A DNA stretch of 8,665 nt from DATDCY01 sp031406795 [NCBI: Candidatus Rokuibacteriota bacterium] (GCA_031406795.1 JANOHV010000111.1:1-8665); one strand, 5' to 3'; counted from the stretch's first letter, positions 1-6,448 are shown. The notes: generated by a model from the letters alone, not told the origin. Made by a program: numbers and translations.

Positions 1-107
1 GGGGGCCCACCCCCCCCCCCCTGCGGGGGGGCGGGGGGCTCCACCCCCCCCCCCCTACCTAGCCCCCCGGGCGGCGGTGGGGGGGGCCCCCCCCCCCGCC
101 CGTGCGG
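1..107. other. G/C homopolymer low-complexity edge
   Basis: This stretch consists almost entirely of long C runs and G runs (one C run of about 13 and several G runs of 6 to 8), with hardly any A or T. It stops abruptly at the stop codon of the first gene. Nothing in it can be read as a gene. The composition is unlike the rest of the window, which is GC-rich but not homopolymeric. Poor base calling or misassembly at a contig end is the likeliest explanation. If real, the G runs could form G-quadruplexes downstream of the operon. Confidence 0.7.
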
Positions 108-929
108 TTAACCGGCCCCTTCGATTTCGTTCTCAAGCTGGAACAAGTCGGTCAGCGCCGCGCGCACCTGCTCGTTCGAGTGGTAGCCGCCCAGTGTCCG
201 CACGGTCTCGCCCCGCCAAGTGACCAGCAGCGTCGGGAACCCCGTGACGCCGTGCCGGAGACAGGCCTCGCGGTTGCCCGGCGTGACCAGGCGCAGCTTC
301 GCCGGGGCGTACCCGGCCACGAGTTCCCGCAAGCCGCGCACCATCTCGTCGCAGGCGAGCACCCGCTGCATCGCGAAGAGGGTGAAAGTGACCTCCTTGC
401 TCAAGGGGACGCGCTCGCCCTCGAACTCGATCGCCACCCGCACTTGGTCCTCCGTGAGGCCGGGGAGCAGGCCGGCTCCTTTGCAGAGATCCGGGGGCGG
501 CACCGAGGTCACCAGCATGACGCGTCCGAGTCGACCGTCGTCGGCGTTCGGGAAGAGCCGGAAGAAGCCGGCGACGGGACCGAGACCGGGGCGCCCGAAC
601 GCGCTGGAGCGCTGGCGCAGCAGCACGCAGGGTTTGCCCCCCGGGTCGGCGGCCAGCTCAGCGGTCGTGAGCGCGCCGGGACCGGCCGCGCGCAACGCTG
701 CGAATTTTTCGCCCAGGTACTCCAAGACGTCGGCTCTGCCGCGCAGGCCCTCGATGGCCGATTGCGATTCGTAGATGCACTCATCCGCCAGTAGCGGCTC
801 GAGGATCCCGGCGTCCAGAAGGTTGAAGGCGGCGGCGAGCGGCACGCAGAACTGCGCCTTGACCGGGTCGACCGAGGCCCTGACCCAGGACTCTTCGGCG
901 GGGACGGAGCTGGGGATGCCGACGATCAC
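108..929 (-). CDS. NTF2-like/SnoaL domain fused to a thioredoxin-like domain, 273 aa
   Basis: A soluble, probably cytoplasmic protein of unknown function. Residues about 25-155 look like an NTF2-like (SnoaL-type) cone, with 'NLLDAGILEPLLADE', a 'Y-E-S' strand and 'LRGRADVLEYLGEKF'. Residues about 170-265 look like a thioredoxin fold: a central strand (TFTLFA), the cis-proline loop 'GVTGFPTLLV' (Pro232), then 'G-G-Y' and a final helix. The position of the CxxC motif holds only one cysteine (Cys193), so a normal disulfide reductase role is unlikely. I see no signal peptide or membrane segment. The start is a GTG with a good GGGAGGA ribosome site 7-8 bases upstream. It begins one base after the DUF362 stop codon, so the two genes are almost certainly one transcript and may be translationally coupled. 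The domain reading comes from motif recognition and the partner or substrate is unknown. Confidence 0.75.
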   Translation of the reverse strand: MIVGIPSSVPAEESWVRASVDPVKAQFCVPLAAAFNLLDAGILEPLLADECIYESQSAIEGLRGRADVLEYLGEKFAALRAAGPGALTTAELAADPGGKPCVLLRQRSSAFGRPGLGPVAGFFRLFPNADDGRLGRVMLVTSVPPPDLCKGAGLLPGLTEDQVRVAIEFEGERVPLSKEVTFTLFAMQRVLACDEMVRGLRELVAGYAPAKLRLVTPGNREACLRHGVTGFPTLLVTWRGETVRTLGGYHSNEQVRAALTDLFQLENEIEGAG

Positions 930-930
930 G

Positions 931-2256
931 TTAGCTTCCTCCCGAGGGTTGACTGCGGTTGTCAGGCCCGCCGCCGCGCCGGCGGCGGCGTCGCGCCGAG
1001 AACTCGGGCGCCTCGCGCATGCAGGTGCCGAGGATGCGGAGCGACTGGCGGAACAGGCGCAGGCCCTCGGGCCGCAATTCGGCCGGGTCGGGGCCGGGAT
1101 CGGCCCAGCCGGCGGTGGTCAAGTCATCCGGCGGCAGCTGCTTCTCGCTCCAGTGGTGAAAGAGCCGCCCCCAGTTGCTGTGCAGGATCTCGTGGACGCG
1201 CTTCTGGTGCGTCGGGTACCAGAAGGAATCGTGGTAGAGCACGCTCGCGGCGTAGGCCCAGGGGGCGAGGAAGGTCTTCAGCGACCACTCGATCGGCTTC
1301 TTGAGCGGCCCCCAGTAGATCTTGTGCTGCATGCTGCTCGCGAAGGTCATCTTCTTGAACGGGCCGACGAAGTGCCAGTTCTCCCTCGCCGCCTCGAGGT
1401 CCCCGACGATCTCGATCTCGCGCGGGTCGCCGCACCCGAGGCCCAGCTCGTGGGCGAGGCGCACGAACTTCAGGTCGCGCAGCGGGTCGAACCCCATCAG
1501 TTTCGCGGCCACCGCGTCGATGGCGACCTGGTCGGAGGAGGCCAGCAGGACGTTCTTGACGTGCGGCACCATGCAGCGCGGGCCGGGGCCGTCGCCGGCG
1601 AAGGTGCCGTCCATCACGGCGAAGACGCCGCGGTGGATCTTCTTCTGGATCATCAGCAGGTCGACGAGCGTCTCGTGGATCACCGGGTGCGTCCAGTGGC
1701 GCCGCTCGTTGAGCAGCCCGCCGAACGCGTTCTTCATCGCGCCGGTGGTCGTCGTGAAGACGTGCGTCTTGACCGTGGGCAGGTGGATGATGTTCTCGCC
1801 GATGAAGCGCTTCGGGATCATGAAACCCTGCGGGTAGACCTGGTTCAGGCAGAGGAAGCGGTCGGCCAGGTCGCCGACCGCGTCGCGCACGTTGACCCAG
1901 GCCTCGTCGCCCTCGTAGAGGTGGACGTTGCGCAGGGCGTGGTTCTCGACCACCGGCAGGTGCTTGTTCTCGCGCTCGCCGAGGTGCGCGTCGATGACCA
2001 CCGTGCGGTTGTGGCAGGCGTGGATCTTCGAAGGGTCGTACCCGTCGCGCTTGAGCGCGCGGATCACCCCGTCGAGCTGCCAGGGCGTGGTGGAACTGGC
2101 GGGGTAGAAGAAGTGCCAGCTGATGTTGACCTTCAGCGCCGTGTCGGCGTCCTTCGCGATGACGGCCTGGTAGCCGGCGAGGTTCATCAGCCGGTGGTAG
2201 TCCTCCAGGACGGTTGCCGGAGTGGTGCGCAGGATCGCGACCGTCGATTTTTTCAT
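931..2256 (-). CDS. DUF362 domain-containing protein, 441 aa
   Basis: A member of the DUF362 family, a widespread but poorly characterised family of anaerobes and archaea sometimes found with iron-sulfur domains. The family core is clear: 'IIHLPTVKTHVFTTTTGAMK' at residues about 156-175, followed by NAFGGLL, then 'VFAVMDGTFAGDGPGPR' (about 211-227) and 'SDQVAIDAVAAKLMGFDP' (about 241-258). A conserved tail 'FWYPT...NWGRLF' lies near residues 345-366. No CxxC ferredoxin motif, signal peptide or membrane segment is visible. I chose the ATG at 2254-2256 because the family normally begins close to 'KSTVAILRTTP'. A TTG at 2290-2292 would add 12 residues, but it overlaps what looks like the -35 box. 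The C-terminus ends in an odd Arg-rich tail (ARRRRRRGGG, residues 421-430). It is encoded by GCC/GGC triplets that form a 9-bp palindrome at 968-988. It is the first gene of an operon with the NTF2/thioredoxin-like gene. Confidence 0.88.
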   Translation of the reverse strand: MKKSTVAILRTTPATVLEDYHRLMNLAGYQAVIAKDADTALKVNISWHFFYPASSTTPWQLDGVIRALKRDGYDPSKIHACHNRTVVIDAHLGERENKHLPVVENHALRNVHLYEGDEAWVNVRDAVGDLADRFLCLNQVYPQGFMIPKRFIGENIIHLPTVKTHVFTTTTGAMKNAFGGLLNERRHWTHPVIHETLVDLLMIQKKIHRGVFAVMDGTFAGDGPGPRCMVPHVKNVLLASSDQVAIDAVAAKLMGFDPLRDLKFVRLAHELGLGCGDPREIEIVGDLEAARENWHFVGPFKKMTFASSMQHKIYWGPLKKPIEWSLKTFLAPWAYAASVLYHDSFWYPTHQKRVHEILHSNWGRLFHHWSEKQLPPDDLTTAGWADPGPDPAELRPEGLRLFRQSLRILGTCMREAPEFSARRRRRRGGGPDNRSQPSGGS

Positions 2257-2263
2257 GCCAGGG

Positions 2264-2292
2264 ATGGTATTCCCGGCCTTGATGTGAGTCAA
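2264..2292 (-). promoter_or_regulatory. Sigma70-like promoter for the DUF362 operon, possibly leaderless
   Basis: On the minus strand a TTGACT box (2287-2292) is followed by a 17-base spacer and a TACCAT box (2264-2269). Only seven bases (CCCTGGC) lie between the -10 box and the ATG at 2256. A transcript from this promoter would begin at or next to the start codon, leaving no leader and no ribosome site. None is visible upstream of that ATG, which fits. The TANNNT-to-ATG spacing is the known pattern for leaderless genes. The alternative is that translation starts at the TTG at 2292 and the match is chance. Confidence 0.45.
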
Positions 2293-2315
2293 TGCACACA
2301 GGGCGCCGATCGCCT

Positions 2316-2660
2316 ATCCTCTCATCAGGTAGATGAAGTGGCAGGATGGTTGCGGCGGCAGAGCCGCTCGGTAGCGGGAGACGGATGGGCGGGAAATTGC
2401 TCCAGGAGAGAATGAGCTGGGCGAAGGGGTGGCGCGGAGGGGAGGTCTCCATGGCGGAACGAAGTGAGGCCGATGAGGAGGTGCCAGCTTCGCTTCTCCG
2501 GCACGCGGTCCGATCGCATGCCGAACGAGACTGTGAGCTCCCCAAGCTGGGCGTGACCAGCCGACATGAGGGCGAATGGTCGAGTTGGATGGACGGTCCG
2601 CAGCGACCACCCCAGCGGCGGGGTGGCAGGCAGGACCCCGCAGCCCGCACGGGAACGGCG
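2316..2660 (+). ncRNA. Candidate structured RNA or long 5' leader upstream of the DUF438 gene
   Basis: This fills most of the 447-base gap between the divergent DUF362 and DUF438 genes. I found many stems by eye. The best domain is a three-way junction. It is closed by GGGGAGGTCTC (2439-2449) pairing with GAGAC (2527-2531) plus CTCCCC (2538-2543), with a 6-base bulge. Inside it are a 10-bp hairpin (2461-2470 with 2487-2496, two G-U pairs) and an 8-bp hairpin with one mismatch (2499-2507 with 2515-2523). Downstream are GCTGG/CCAGC (2546-2561), TGGTCG/CGACCA (2577-2609) and CCACCCC/GGGGTGG (2607-2626); the last two overlap by three bases and exclude each other. The pairings are seen, but GC-rich DNA gives some stems by chance. 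No known RNA family was recognised. An overlapping reading frame at 2451-2669 is possible but unconvincing. Confidence 0.3.
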
Positions 2661-2703
2661 GTTCATTGATTCATCAGCGCACACATCACAGAGGAGAGTT
2701 GCC

Positions 2704-4122
2704 ATGGTGCTCGGACCCGACACGAAACTGAAGGATTTTCTCGCCGCCTACCCGTTCATGAAGGAATTCCTGATCGGGTTCAATCCGCACTTCAAAGCGC
2801 TCGACAACCCGCTGCTCTGGAAGACGGTCGGACGCTTCGCGACGCTCTCGAAGGCCGCGGTGATGGGCGGGGCAAAGCTCCCGGAGCTGCTCGCGGCCCT
2901 GGCCGGCGAGATCGAACGGCGCACCGGCACCCGGCCCGGGGTGCAGGGGCTGGGACAGCCCGCCGAGTCGCGCGAGCAGCTGCTCAAGGGGATCATCCGC
3001 GACTTGCACGCCAACGAGGACGTGGGCGCGGCCAAGGAGCGCTTTCGCGAGCTGATCAAGGACGTCGCCCCGTGGGAGATCGGCAAGATGGAACAGACGC
3101 TGATCCAGGAGGGGCTCCCCGAATCGGAGGTCAAGCGGCTCTGTTCGGTCCACGTCGAGGTCTTCAAGGAGTCGCTTGACCAGAAGAGCGTCCCGGGGCT
3201 CCCGGCCGGCCACCCGGTGCACACCCTGATGCGGGAGAACCGCGAGGCCGAGCGGATCGTCGCCGAGATCGAGGGGATCGCGGACCCGAAGGCCGAGGCC
3301 GCGCGCGCCGCCGGGCTGCTCGAACGCCTCGCCGACATCAACACCCACTATCTGCGCAAGGAGAACCAGCTCTTCCCGGTACTCGAGGTCAAGGGGGTCT
3401 CGGGGCCGAGCAAGGTGATGTGGGCGGTCCACGACGACATCCGGATCCTGCTCAAGGATGCGCGCGCCGCCTTTGCCGAAGGCACGATCAGCGCCGACCG
3501 GCTGAAGTTCCTCGCGACCCAGGTGCGCGACATGGTCTACAAGGAGGAGCACATTCTCTTTCCGATGGCCCTCGAGCTGCTGACCGAGGAGGACTGGGGG
3601 AAGGTCGTGGCCGGGGAGGGCGAGATCGGCTTCGCGTGGGGCCTGGCGCCCGAACAGCCGTGGGGGCCGACGGGCACCGGGGCGCCGGCGGAGTACCTGG
3701 CGCGCCACGCGGGGAGCATCAGCCTCGACACCGGGTCGCTGACCGCCGACCAGGTCAACCTGATGCTCACGCATCTGCCAGTTGACCTCTCGTTCGTCAA
3801 CGAGAACGACGAGGTGCTCTACTATTCGGCGACGCCCGAGCGGATCTTCCCGCGTTCGCCCGGCGTGATCGGGCGGCGCGTGCAGAACTGCCACCCGCCG
3901 AAGAGCGTGGGGACGGTCGAGCGGATTCTCTCGGAATTCAAGGCGGGCACGAAGGACACGGCGGAGTTCTGGATCCAGATGCGCGGGAAGTTCCTGCTCA
4001 TCCGCTATTTCGCGATGCGCGACCCGGACGGCAAATACCGCGGTTGCCTCGAGGTCAGTCAGGACGTGACGGCGATCCGCGCGCTCGACGGCGAGCGCCG
4101 CCTCCTCGATTGGGGATCGTAG
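2704..4122 (+). CDS. DUF1858-DUF438-hemerythrin-PAS protein, 472 aa
   Basis: A cytoplasmic multi-domain protein of the 'DUF438 domain-containing' type found in anaerobes, probably a sensor or handler of oxygen, nitric oxide or iron. The order is a DUF1858-like segment (residues about 5-70), DUF438 (about 93-160, including the APWEIGKMEQTLIQEGLP stretch), a hemerythrin HHE helical bundle (about 168-300) and a C-terminal PAS_10-type domain (about 355-465, with NCHPPKSV at 395-402). Candidate di-iron ligands are His170/His173 (GHPVH), His215 and Glu220 (THYLRKEN), His243 (HDD) and Glu282/His283 (EEHILFP). There is no membrane segment, kinase, or DNA-binding output domain. The ATG at 2704 is supported by AGGAG seven bases upstream (2692-2696); longer in-frame starts run into the upstream leader and lack family similarity. 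The ligand set looks complete, so metal binding is likely. The exact signal is inference. Confidence 0.9.
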   Translation: MVLGPDTKLKDFLAAYPFMKEFLIGFNPHFKALDNPLLWKTVGRFATLSKAAVMGGAKLPELLAALAGEIERRTGTRPGVQGLGQPAESREQLLKGIIRDLHANEDVGAAKERFRELIKDVAPWEIGKMEQTLIQEGLPESEVKRLCSVHVEVFKESLDQKSVPGLPAGHPVHTLMRENREAERIVAEIEGIADPKAEAARAAGLLERLADINTHYLRKENQLFPVLEVKGVSGPSKVMWAVHDDIRILLKDARAAFAEGTISADRLKFLATQVRDMVYKEEHILFPMALELLTEEDWGKVVAGEGEIGFAWGLAPEQPWGPTGTGAPAEYLARHAGSISLDTGSLTADQVNLMLTHLPVDLSFVNENDEVLYYSATPERIFPRSPGVIGRRVQNCHPPKSVGTVERILSEFKAGTKDTAEFWIQMRGKFLLIRYFAMRDPDGKYRGCLEVSQDVTAIRALDGERRLLDWGS

Positions 4123-4395
4123 ACCCGGGCCGGCAGGGTGGGCTGGTCGGGCCCCACGGCGCTTGATTTCCGGGTCCCGGCGCGGAGAATAAGCCGCTCC
4201 AGAGAGCTCCTCCCCGTTTCTGCAGACCAGTACGCGCCAAAAAGGAGCAGGCCGATGAAAACGGGGGAAAAGCCGCAGAAGCCGGCCGGAGCTTCGGCGC
4301 AGCGCCGTCGGCATGGCGAAGGCGCTGAAGATGGATCGGAAAGCGGCCCGGTAACCTGAGCCGCCCGCGCGGCCATAACGTGGAGGAGGAGAATC
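4123..4395 (+). other. Gap between the DUF438 gene and sodC
   Basis: Apart from the small open reading frame at 4255-4359 and the sodC ribosome site (GGAGGAGGA, 4382-4390), I see nothing definite here. A weak GGGCC/GGCCC pairing follows the DUF438 stop but has no T-run, so I do not call a terminator. TTGATT at about 4164 has no acceptable -10 box 17-18 bases later, so no sodC promoter can be named. Confidence 0.4.
4255..4359 (+). CDS. Possible small basic protein, 34 aa
   Basis: A short reading frame starting MKTGEKPQKPAGASAQRRR. It is rich in Lys, Arg and Pro at the N-terminus and acidic or polar toward its end. It has a good AGGAG (4242-4246) eight bases before the ATG, which is the main support. 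It sits 36 bases before the sodC start, so it could be a co-transcribed small protein or a leader peptide. A second frame over its 3' half (ATG 4313) also reads a basic peptide, MAKALKMDRKAAR, ending at 4354, so a frameshift or chance cannot be excluded. No family was recognised. Confidence 0.25.
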   Translation: MKTGEKPQKPAGASAQRRRHGEGAEDGSESGPVT

Positions 4396-4926
4396 ATGAA
4401 GACACATCGATTGCTGGCGCTGGCGGCAGCATTGCTGTTGGTCGGTGCGACAGGAGCCCCGGCCGCCGACCTCGCGATTCAAGTAAACGCCCTCGGGGAG
4501 GAGGAAGCGGGCAAAGCGATCGGGACGATCACCGTGTCGGAGAACAAGTTCGGCCTGCTGTTCACCCCCGAGGTTGCGGAGCTCGCGCCGGGCCTGCACG
4601 GGTTCCATGTCCACCAGAACGCGGACTGCGGCTCGGCTGAGAAGGACGGCAAGAAGGTCCCCGGACTGGCGGCGGGCGGGCACTTCGACCCGGCCGGCAC
4701 GGGCAAGCACCTCGGCCCGTACGCGGAGGGACACCTGGGGGACCTGCCGGGGCTCTTCGTCGGGTCGGATGGGAAGGCCGTGACGCCGGTGCTGGCTCCG
4801 CGTCTCAAGCTGAGCGACTTGTCGGGTCGTTCACTGATGATCCACGCCGGCGGAGACACCTACTCCGACGCTCCGGCCCCACTGGGCGGGGGCGGGGTGC
4901 GTGCGGCTTGTGGCGTGATCAAGTAA
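4396..4926 (+). CDS. sodC: Periplasmic Cu/Zn superoxide dismutase precursor, 176 aa
   Basis: Converts superoxide to oxygen and hydrogen peroxide outside the cytoplasm. A typical Sec signal peptide (KTHR charged end, hydrophobic '[19 protein letters not shown]') probably ends after residue 24. All family motifs are present: [10 protein letters not shown] (69-78), GGHFDP and KHLGPY (94-109), GHLGDLPGL (112-120), MIHAGGD (148-154) and [12 protein letters not shown] (164-175). Copper ligands are probably His71, His73, His96 (the bridging one) and His150. Zinc ligands are His96, His105, His113 and Asp116. Cys78 and Cys172 can form the usual disulfide and Arg169 is the active-site arginine. A strong ribosome site (GGAGGAGGA) lies 5 bases before the ATG. 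The gene is full length and looks functional. It converges on the nucleotidyltransferase-like gene, with 34 bases between the stops. Confidence 0.96.
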   Translation: MKTHRLLALAAALLLVGATGAPAADLAIQVNALGEEEAGKAIGTITVSENKFGLLFTPEVAELAPGLHGFHVHQNADCGSAEKDGKKVPGLAAGGHFDPAGTGKHLGPYAEGHLGDLPGLFVGSDGKAVTPVLAPRLKLSDLSGRSLMIHAGGDTYSDAPAPLGGGGVRAACGVIK

Positions 4927-4960
4927 GGACGGCGGGAGCCGGGCGCACGCTGGCCCCATT

Positions 4961-5614
4961 TTAACGGCCGTACCAATTGCGGCGGCGGACGAGGCCGCGG
5001 GTCATCGGTTTCGACTCCGGCGACAGACCGAGCGACAGGCGCGCCGCCGACAGCAGCCAATCCAGGCGCGCGGCGACGGACCAGCGCGAGAACTTGCGGA
5101 TCTGTTCGCGCCGGGTGTCCGTGTCGCTTCCGGATTCGCCGGCCCGGATCGAGGCGAGCACGCCGAGCGCTTCGGCAGCCTCCCGGTCAGTTCCGGCGCC
5201 GCTGCCTTCCCCGAGTGCTTCCAGATCCGCCGCGCCGACGACGGGAATCCCGACATCGACGAGCGTGGCGACGTCGGCCCCGAGCTGCAGGCGCGCGAAG
5301 GCTTCTGAGGAGACCGGGGCCAGGTCGATCGCCCCCAGAGCCGACCGCGGGTGATGGAAGCGTCGCACCCCGGTGCCCGCCGGATCGCCGGCGTCACCGG
5401 CTGATTCCGCGTAGCCCCAGGCGGCCAGCAGCGGCTCGAGCCGGACGCGGTTGCGGGGGTCGGGGTCGACCGCCAGTTCAACGGTGGGCGTCAATCGCGG
5501 AACGCCATGCAGGACAAGGGCGGTCGCGCCCGTGACCAGGTAGTCCACCCCCGCGTCACGCAGCCCAGCGAACAGCTCGTAGTGCGTGATCGGGCCGGCG
5601 GCCGAGGCGTTCAT
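4961..5614 (-). CDS. Nucleotidyltransferase-fold protein with degenerate active site, 217 aa
   Basis: The N-terminal half resembles the minimal nucleotidyltransferase (MNT/AbiEii-like) fold. A helix with 'LFAGLRDAGVDYLVTGATA' leads to 'LHGVPRLTPTVELAVDPDP' (residues 35-53) and then 'LLAAWGY'. In active relatives the G-G/S...R-x-T-x-D-h-D-h signature carries two catalytic aspartates. Here those positions read Thr44 and Glu46, and the third acid may be Asp97 (GAIDLAP). The usual C-terminal Lys...Lys-Asp segment is also poorly kept around residues 130-155. The C-terminal helix (about 174-195, 'KFSRWSVAARLDWLL') matches the tail of related proteins. The protein may be a pseudo-enzyme or a binding module. 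The ATG has GGAG eight bases upstream. It follows the ComFB gene by 33 bases on the same strand, so they form an operon. Family assignment is by motif and moderately sure; catalytic loss is inference. Confidence 0.68.
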   Translation of the reverse strand: MNASAAGPITHYELFAGLRDAGVDYLVTGATALVLHGVPRLTPTVELAVDPDPRNRVRLEPLLAAWGYAESAGDAGDPAGTGVRRFHHPRSALGAIDLAPVSSEAFARLQLGADVATLVDVGIPVVGAADLEALGEGSGAGTDREAAEALGVLASIRAGESGSDTDTRREQIRKFSRWSVAARLDWLLSAARLSLGLSPESKPMTRGLVRRRNWYGR

Positions 5615-5647
5615 CGCCGCGCCTCCGCCCGCTCCTGCGGAAACCGG

Positions 5648-6208
5648 CTAAGCAGCCGTGCCTTCGTGGCGGGGAACCGTCGTAACGACCCGGACGGCAA
5701 GGTCGAGGAACGACGAAAGTTCCTCGCGCATCTGCTCGCGTTGCTCCTCGAACAGGTGGGTCTGCCCTTCATGTTCGACCCCGTAGCGCGCGGGGTAGCG
5801 GTTGAGCGCGAACGCCACCATGTCGCAGCGGCAGTGCCAGCAGTCGCAGGCCCGGTCGTGTCGGCGCAGGATCGCGTCGACGGCCCGGAACCCCTCCTCG
5901 AGCGGGAAGTTCACGACCCAGACCGGTGCGCCCGCCGCCACGGCGGCGCCCTTCGGGTGCTTGGGGAAGCGTGAAACCTGGTTGCGCGCGAGAACAAGGA
6001 CGTCGTGAACCGCCGCCGACTGCGACTCGGCCTCGATGTCGCTCGCGCGCCGGGTCGCGTAGCGCGGCGGCAGGGAGGTGAGGGCGAGCGCCATCATGTC
6101 GGCGCGACAGAGCGGGCACCAGCAGGTCTCATCCCTCGCCGGCGAGTGGGCGCGGATCTGATTCAGGTGAATGCGCACCGCATGTTCCATCGAGTTCGAT
6201 AATTTCAT
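5648..6208 (-). CDS. Tandem ComFB-domain protein, 186 aa
   Basis: Two ComFB-like units (late competence development ComFB family) stand 92 residues apart. Unit 1 has C29-x-C31-x2-C34-x2-D37 followed by 'MMALALTSLPPRY' (38-50). Unit 2 has C121-x-C123-x2-C126-x-C128-D129 followed by 'MVAFALNRYPARY' (130-142). Each unit is preceded by an amphipathic helix (about 8-20 and 106-118) and followed by a helix ending in 'FPKH' (81-84) or 'VPRH' (178-181). The cysteine clusters probably bind zinc. ComFB proteins of some cyanobacteria have been reported to bind cyclic dinucleotides, so a second-messenger sensing role is plausible here but not shown by sequence. There is no signal peptide or membrane segment. 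The ATG is at 6206-6208; the only purine-rich site (GGAGG) is rather distant, 14 bases upstream. It is the first gene of an operon with the nucleotidyltransferase-like gene and is divergent from the histidine kinase. Confidence 0.85.
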   Translation of the reverse strand: MKLSNSMEHAVRIHLNQIRAHSPARDETCWCPLCRADMMALALTSLPPRYATRRASDIEAESQSAAVHDVLVLARNQVSRFPKHPKGAAVAAGAPVWVVNFPLEEGFRAVDAILRRHDRACDCWHCRCDMVAFALNRYPARYGVEHEGQTHLFEEQREQMREELSSFLDLAVRVVTTVPRHEGTAA

Positions 6209-6300
6209 CGGATTGTTTGCCGCCTCCGCGTATGGACCTGTTTATGGTGCGCTGGTATGCAATTTGCGTGCTCAAGGGCAAGAACCGACGATTCGTCCGG

Positions 6301-6309
6301 ATTATACCA
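6301..6309 (-). promoter_or_regulatory. Extended -10 promoter for the ComFB operon
   Basis: On the minus strand the sequence TGGTATAAT is a perfect TATAAT (6301-6306) with the TGn extension directly upstream. No good -35 box lies 16-18 bases upstream (CTGCTC at best), which extended -10 promoters can tolerate. Transcription would start near 6294 and leave a leader of about 85 bases before the ATG at 6208. A perfect consensus in such GC-rich DNA is unlikely by chance. Confidence 0.55.
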
Positions 6310-6448
6310 CTGAAGGGCTGGAGGAGCAGGTTGCCTCGTCGTGCCGGCGGGGGGACGTGCGGATAATTGCGCACCGGGGATCGTCAAAGGGGAAAATACC
6401 GCAGCCCAAATCCGCGCGTATGCGCGGATCCAGGCGCAGCGCTTCCGC

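Noticed and set aside
775-2415. 546-codon plus-strand open frame
   Set aside because: Antisense to the conserved DUF362 gene; no domain recognisable.
2316-2660. HEARO/IscB omega-RNA, group II intron or retron
   Set aside because: No IscB/TnpB or reverse transcriptase gene is adjacent, no intron domain V motif is visible, and I could not match the known RNA consensus by eye.
2346-2669. Plus-strand open frame of 107 codons (or 72 from the ATG at 2451)
   Set aside because: No recognisable family. GC-rich non-coding DNA is open in several frames, and the segment is better explained by its RNA pairing. The ATG at 2451 has a purine-rich run nearby, so it is kept only as an alternative.
2664-2675. 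FNR-like site (TTGATTCATCAG) before the DUF438 gene
   Set aside because: The half-sites are two bases apart instead of four, so it does not fit an FNR/Dnr box.
4164-4192. Possible promoter (TTGATT) upstream of sodC
   Set aside because: No acceptable -10 box occurs at 16-18 bases.
2686-4734. 682-codon minus-strand open frame
   Set aside because: Lies opposite the clear DUF438 gene and sodC; its Arg/Leu/Asp-rich composition is typical of an antisense shadow.
6232-6366. 44-codon plus-strand frame (MDLFMVRWYAICVLKGKN...)
   Set aside because: No ribosome site, overlaps the ComFB promoter and leader, and shows no similarity I recognise.
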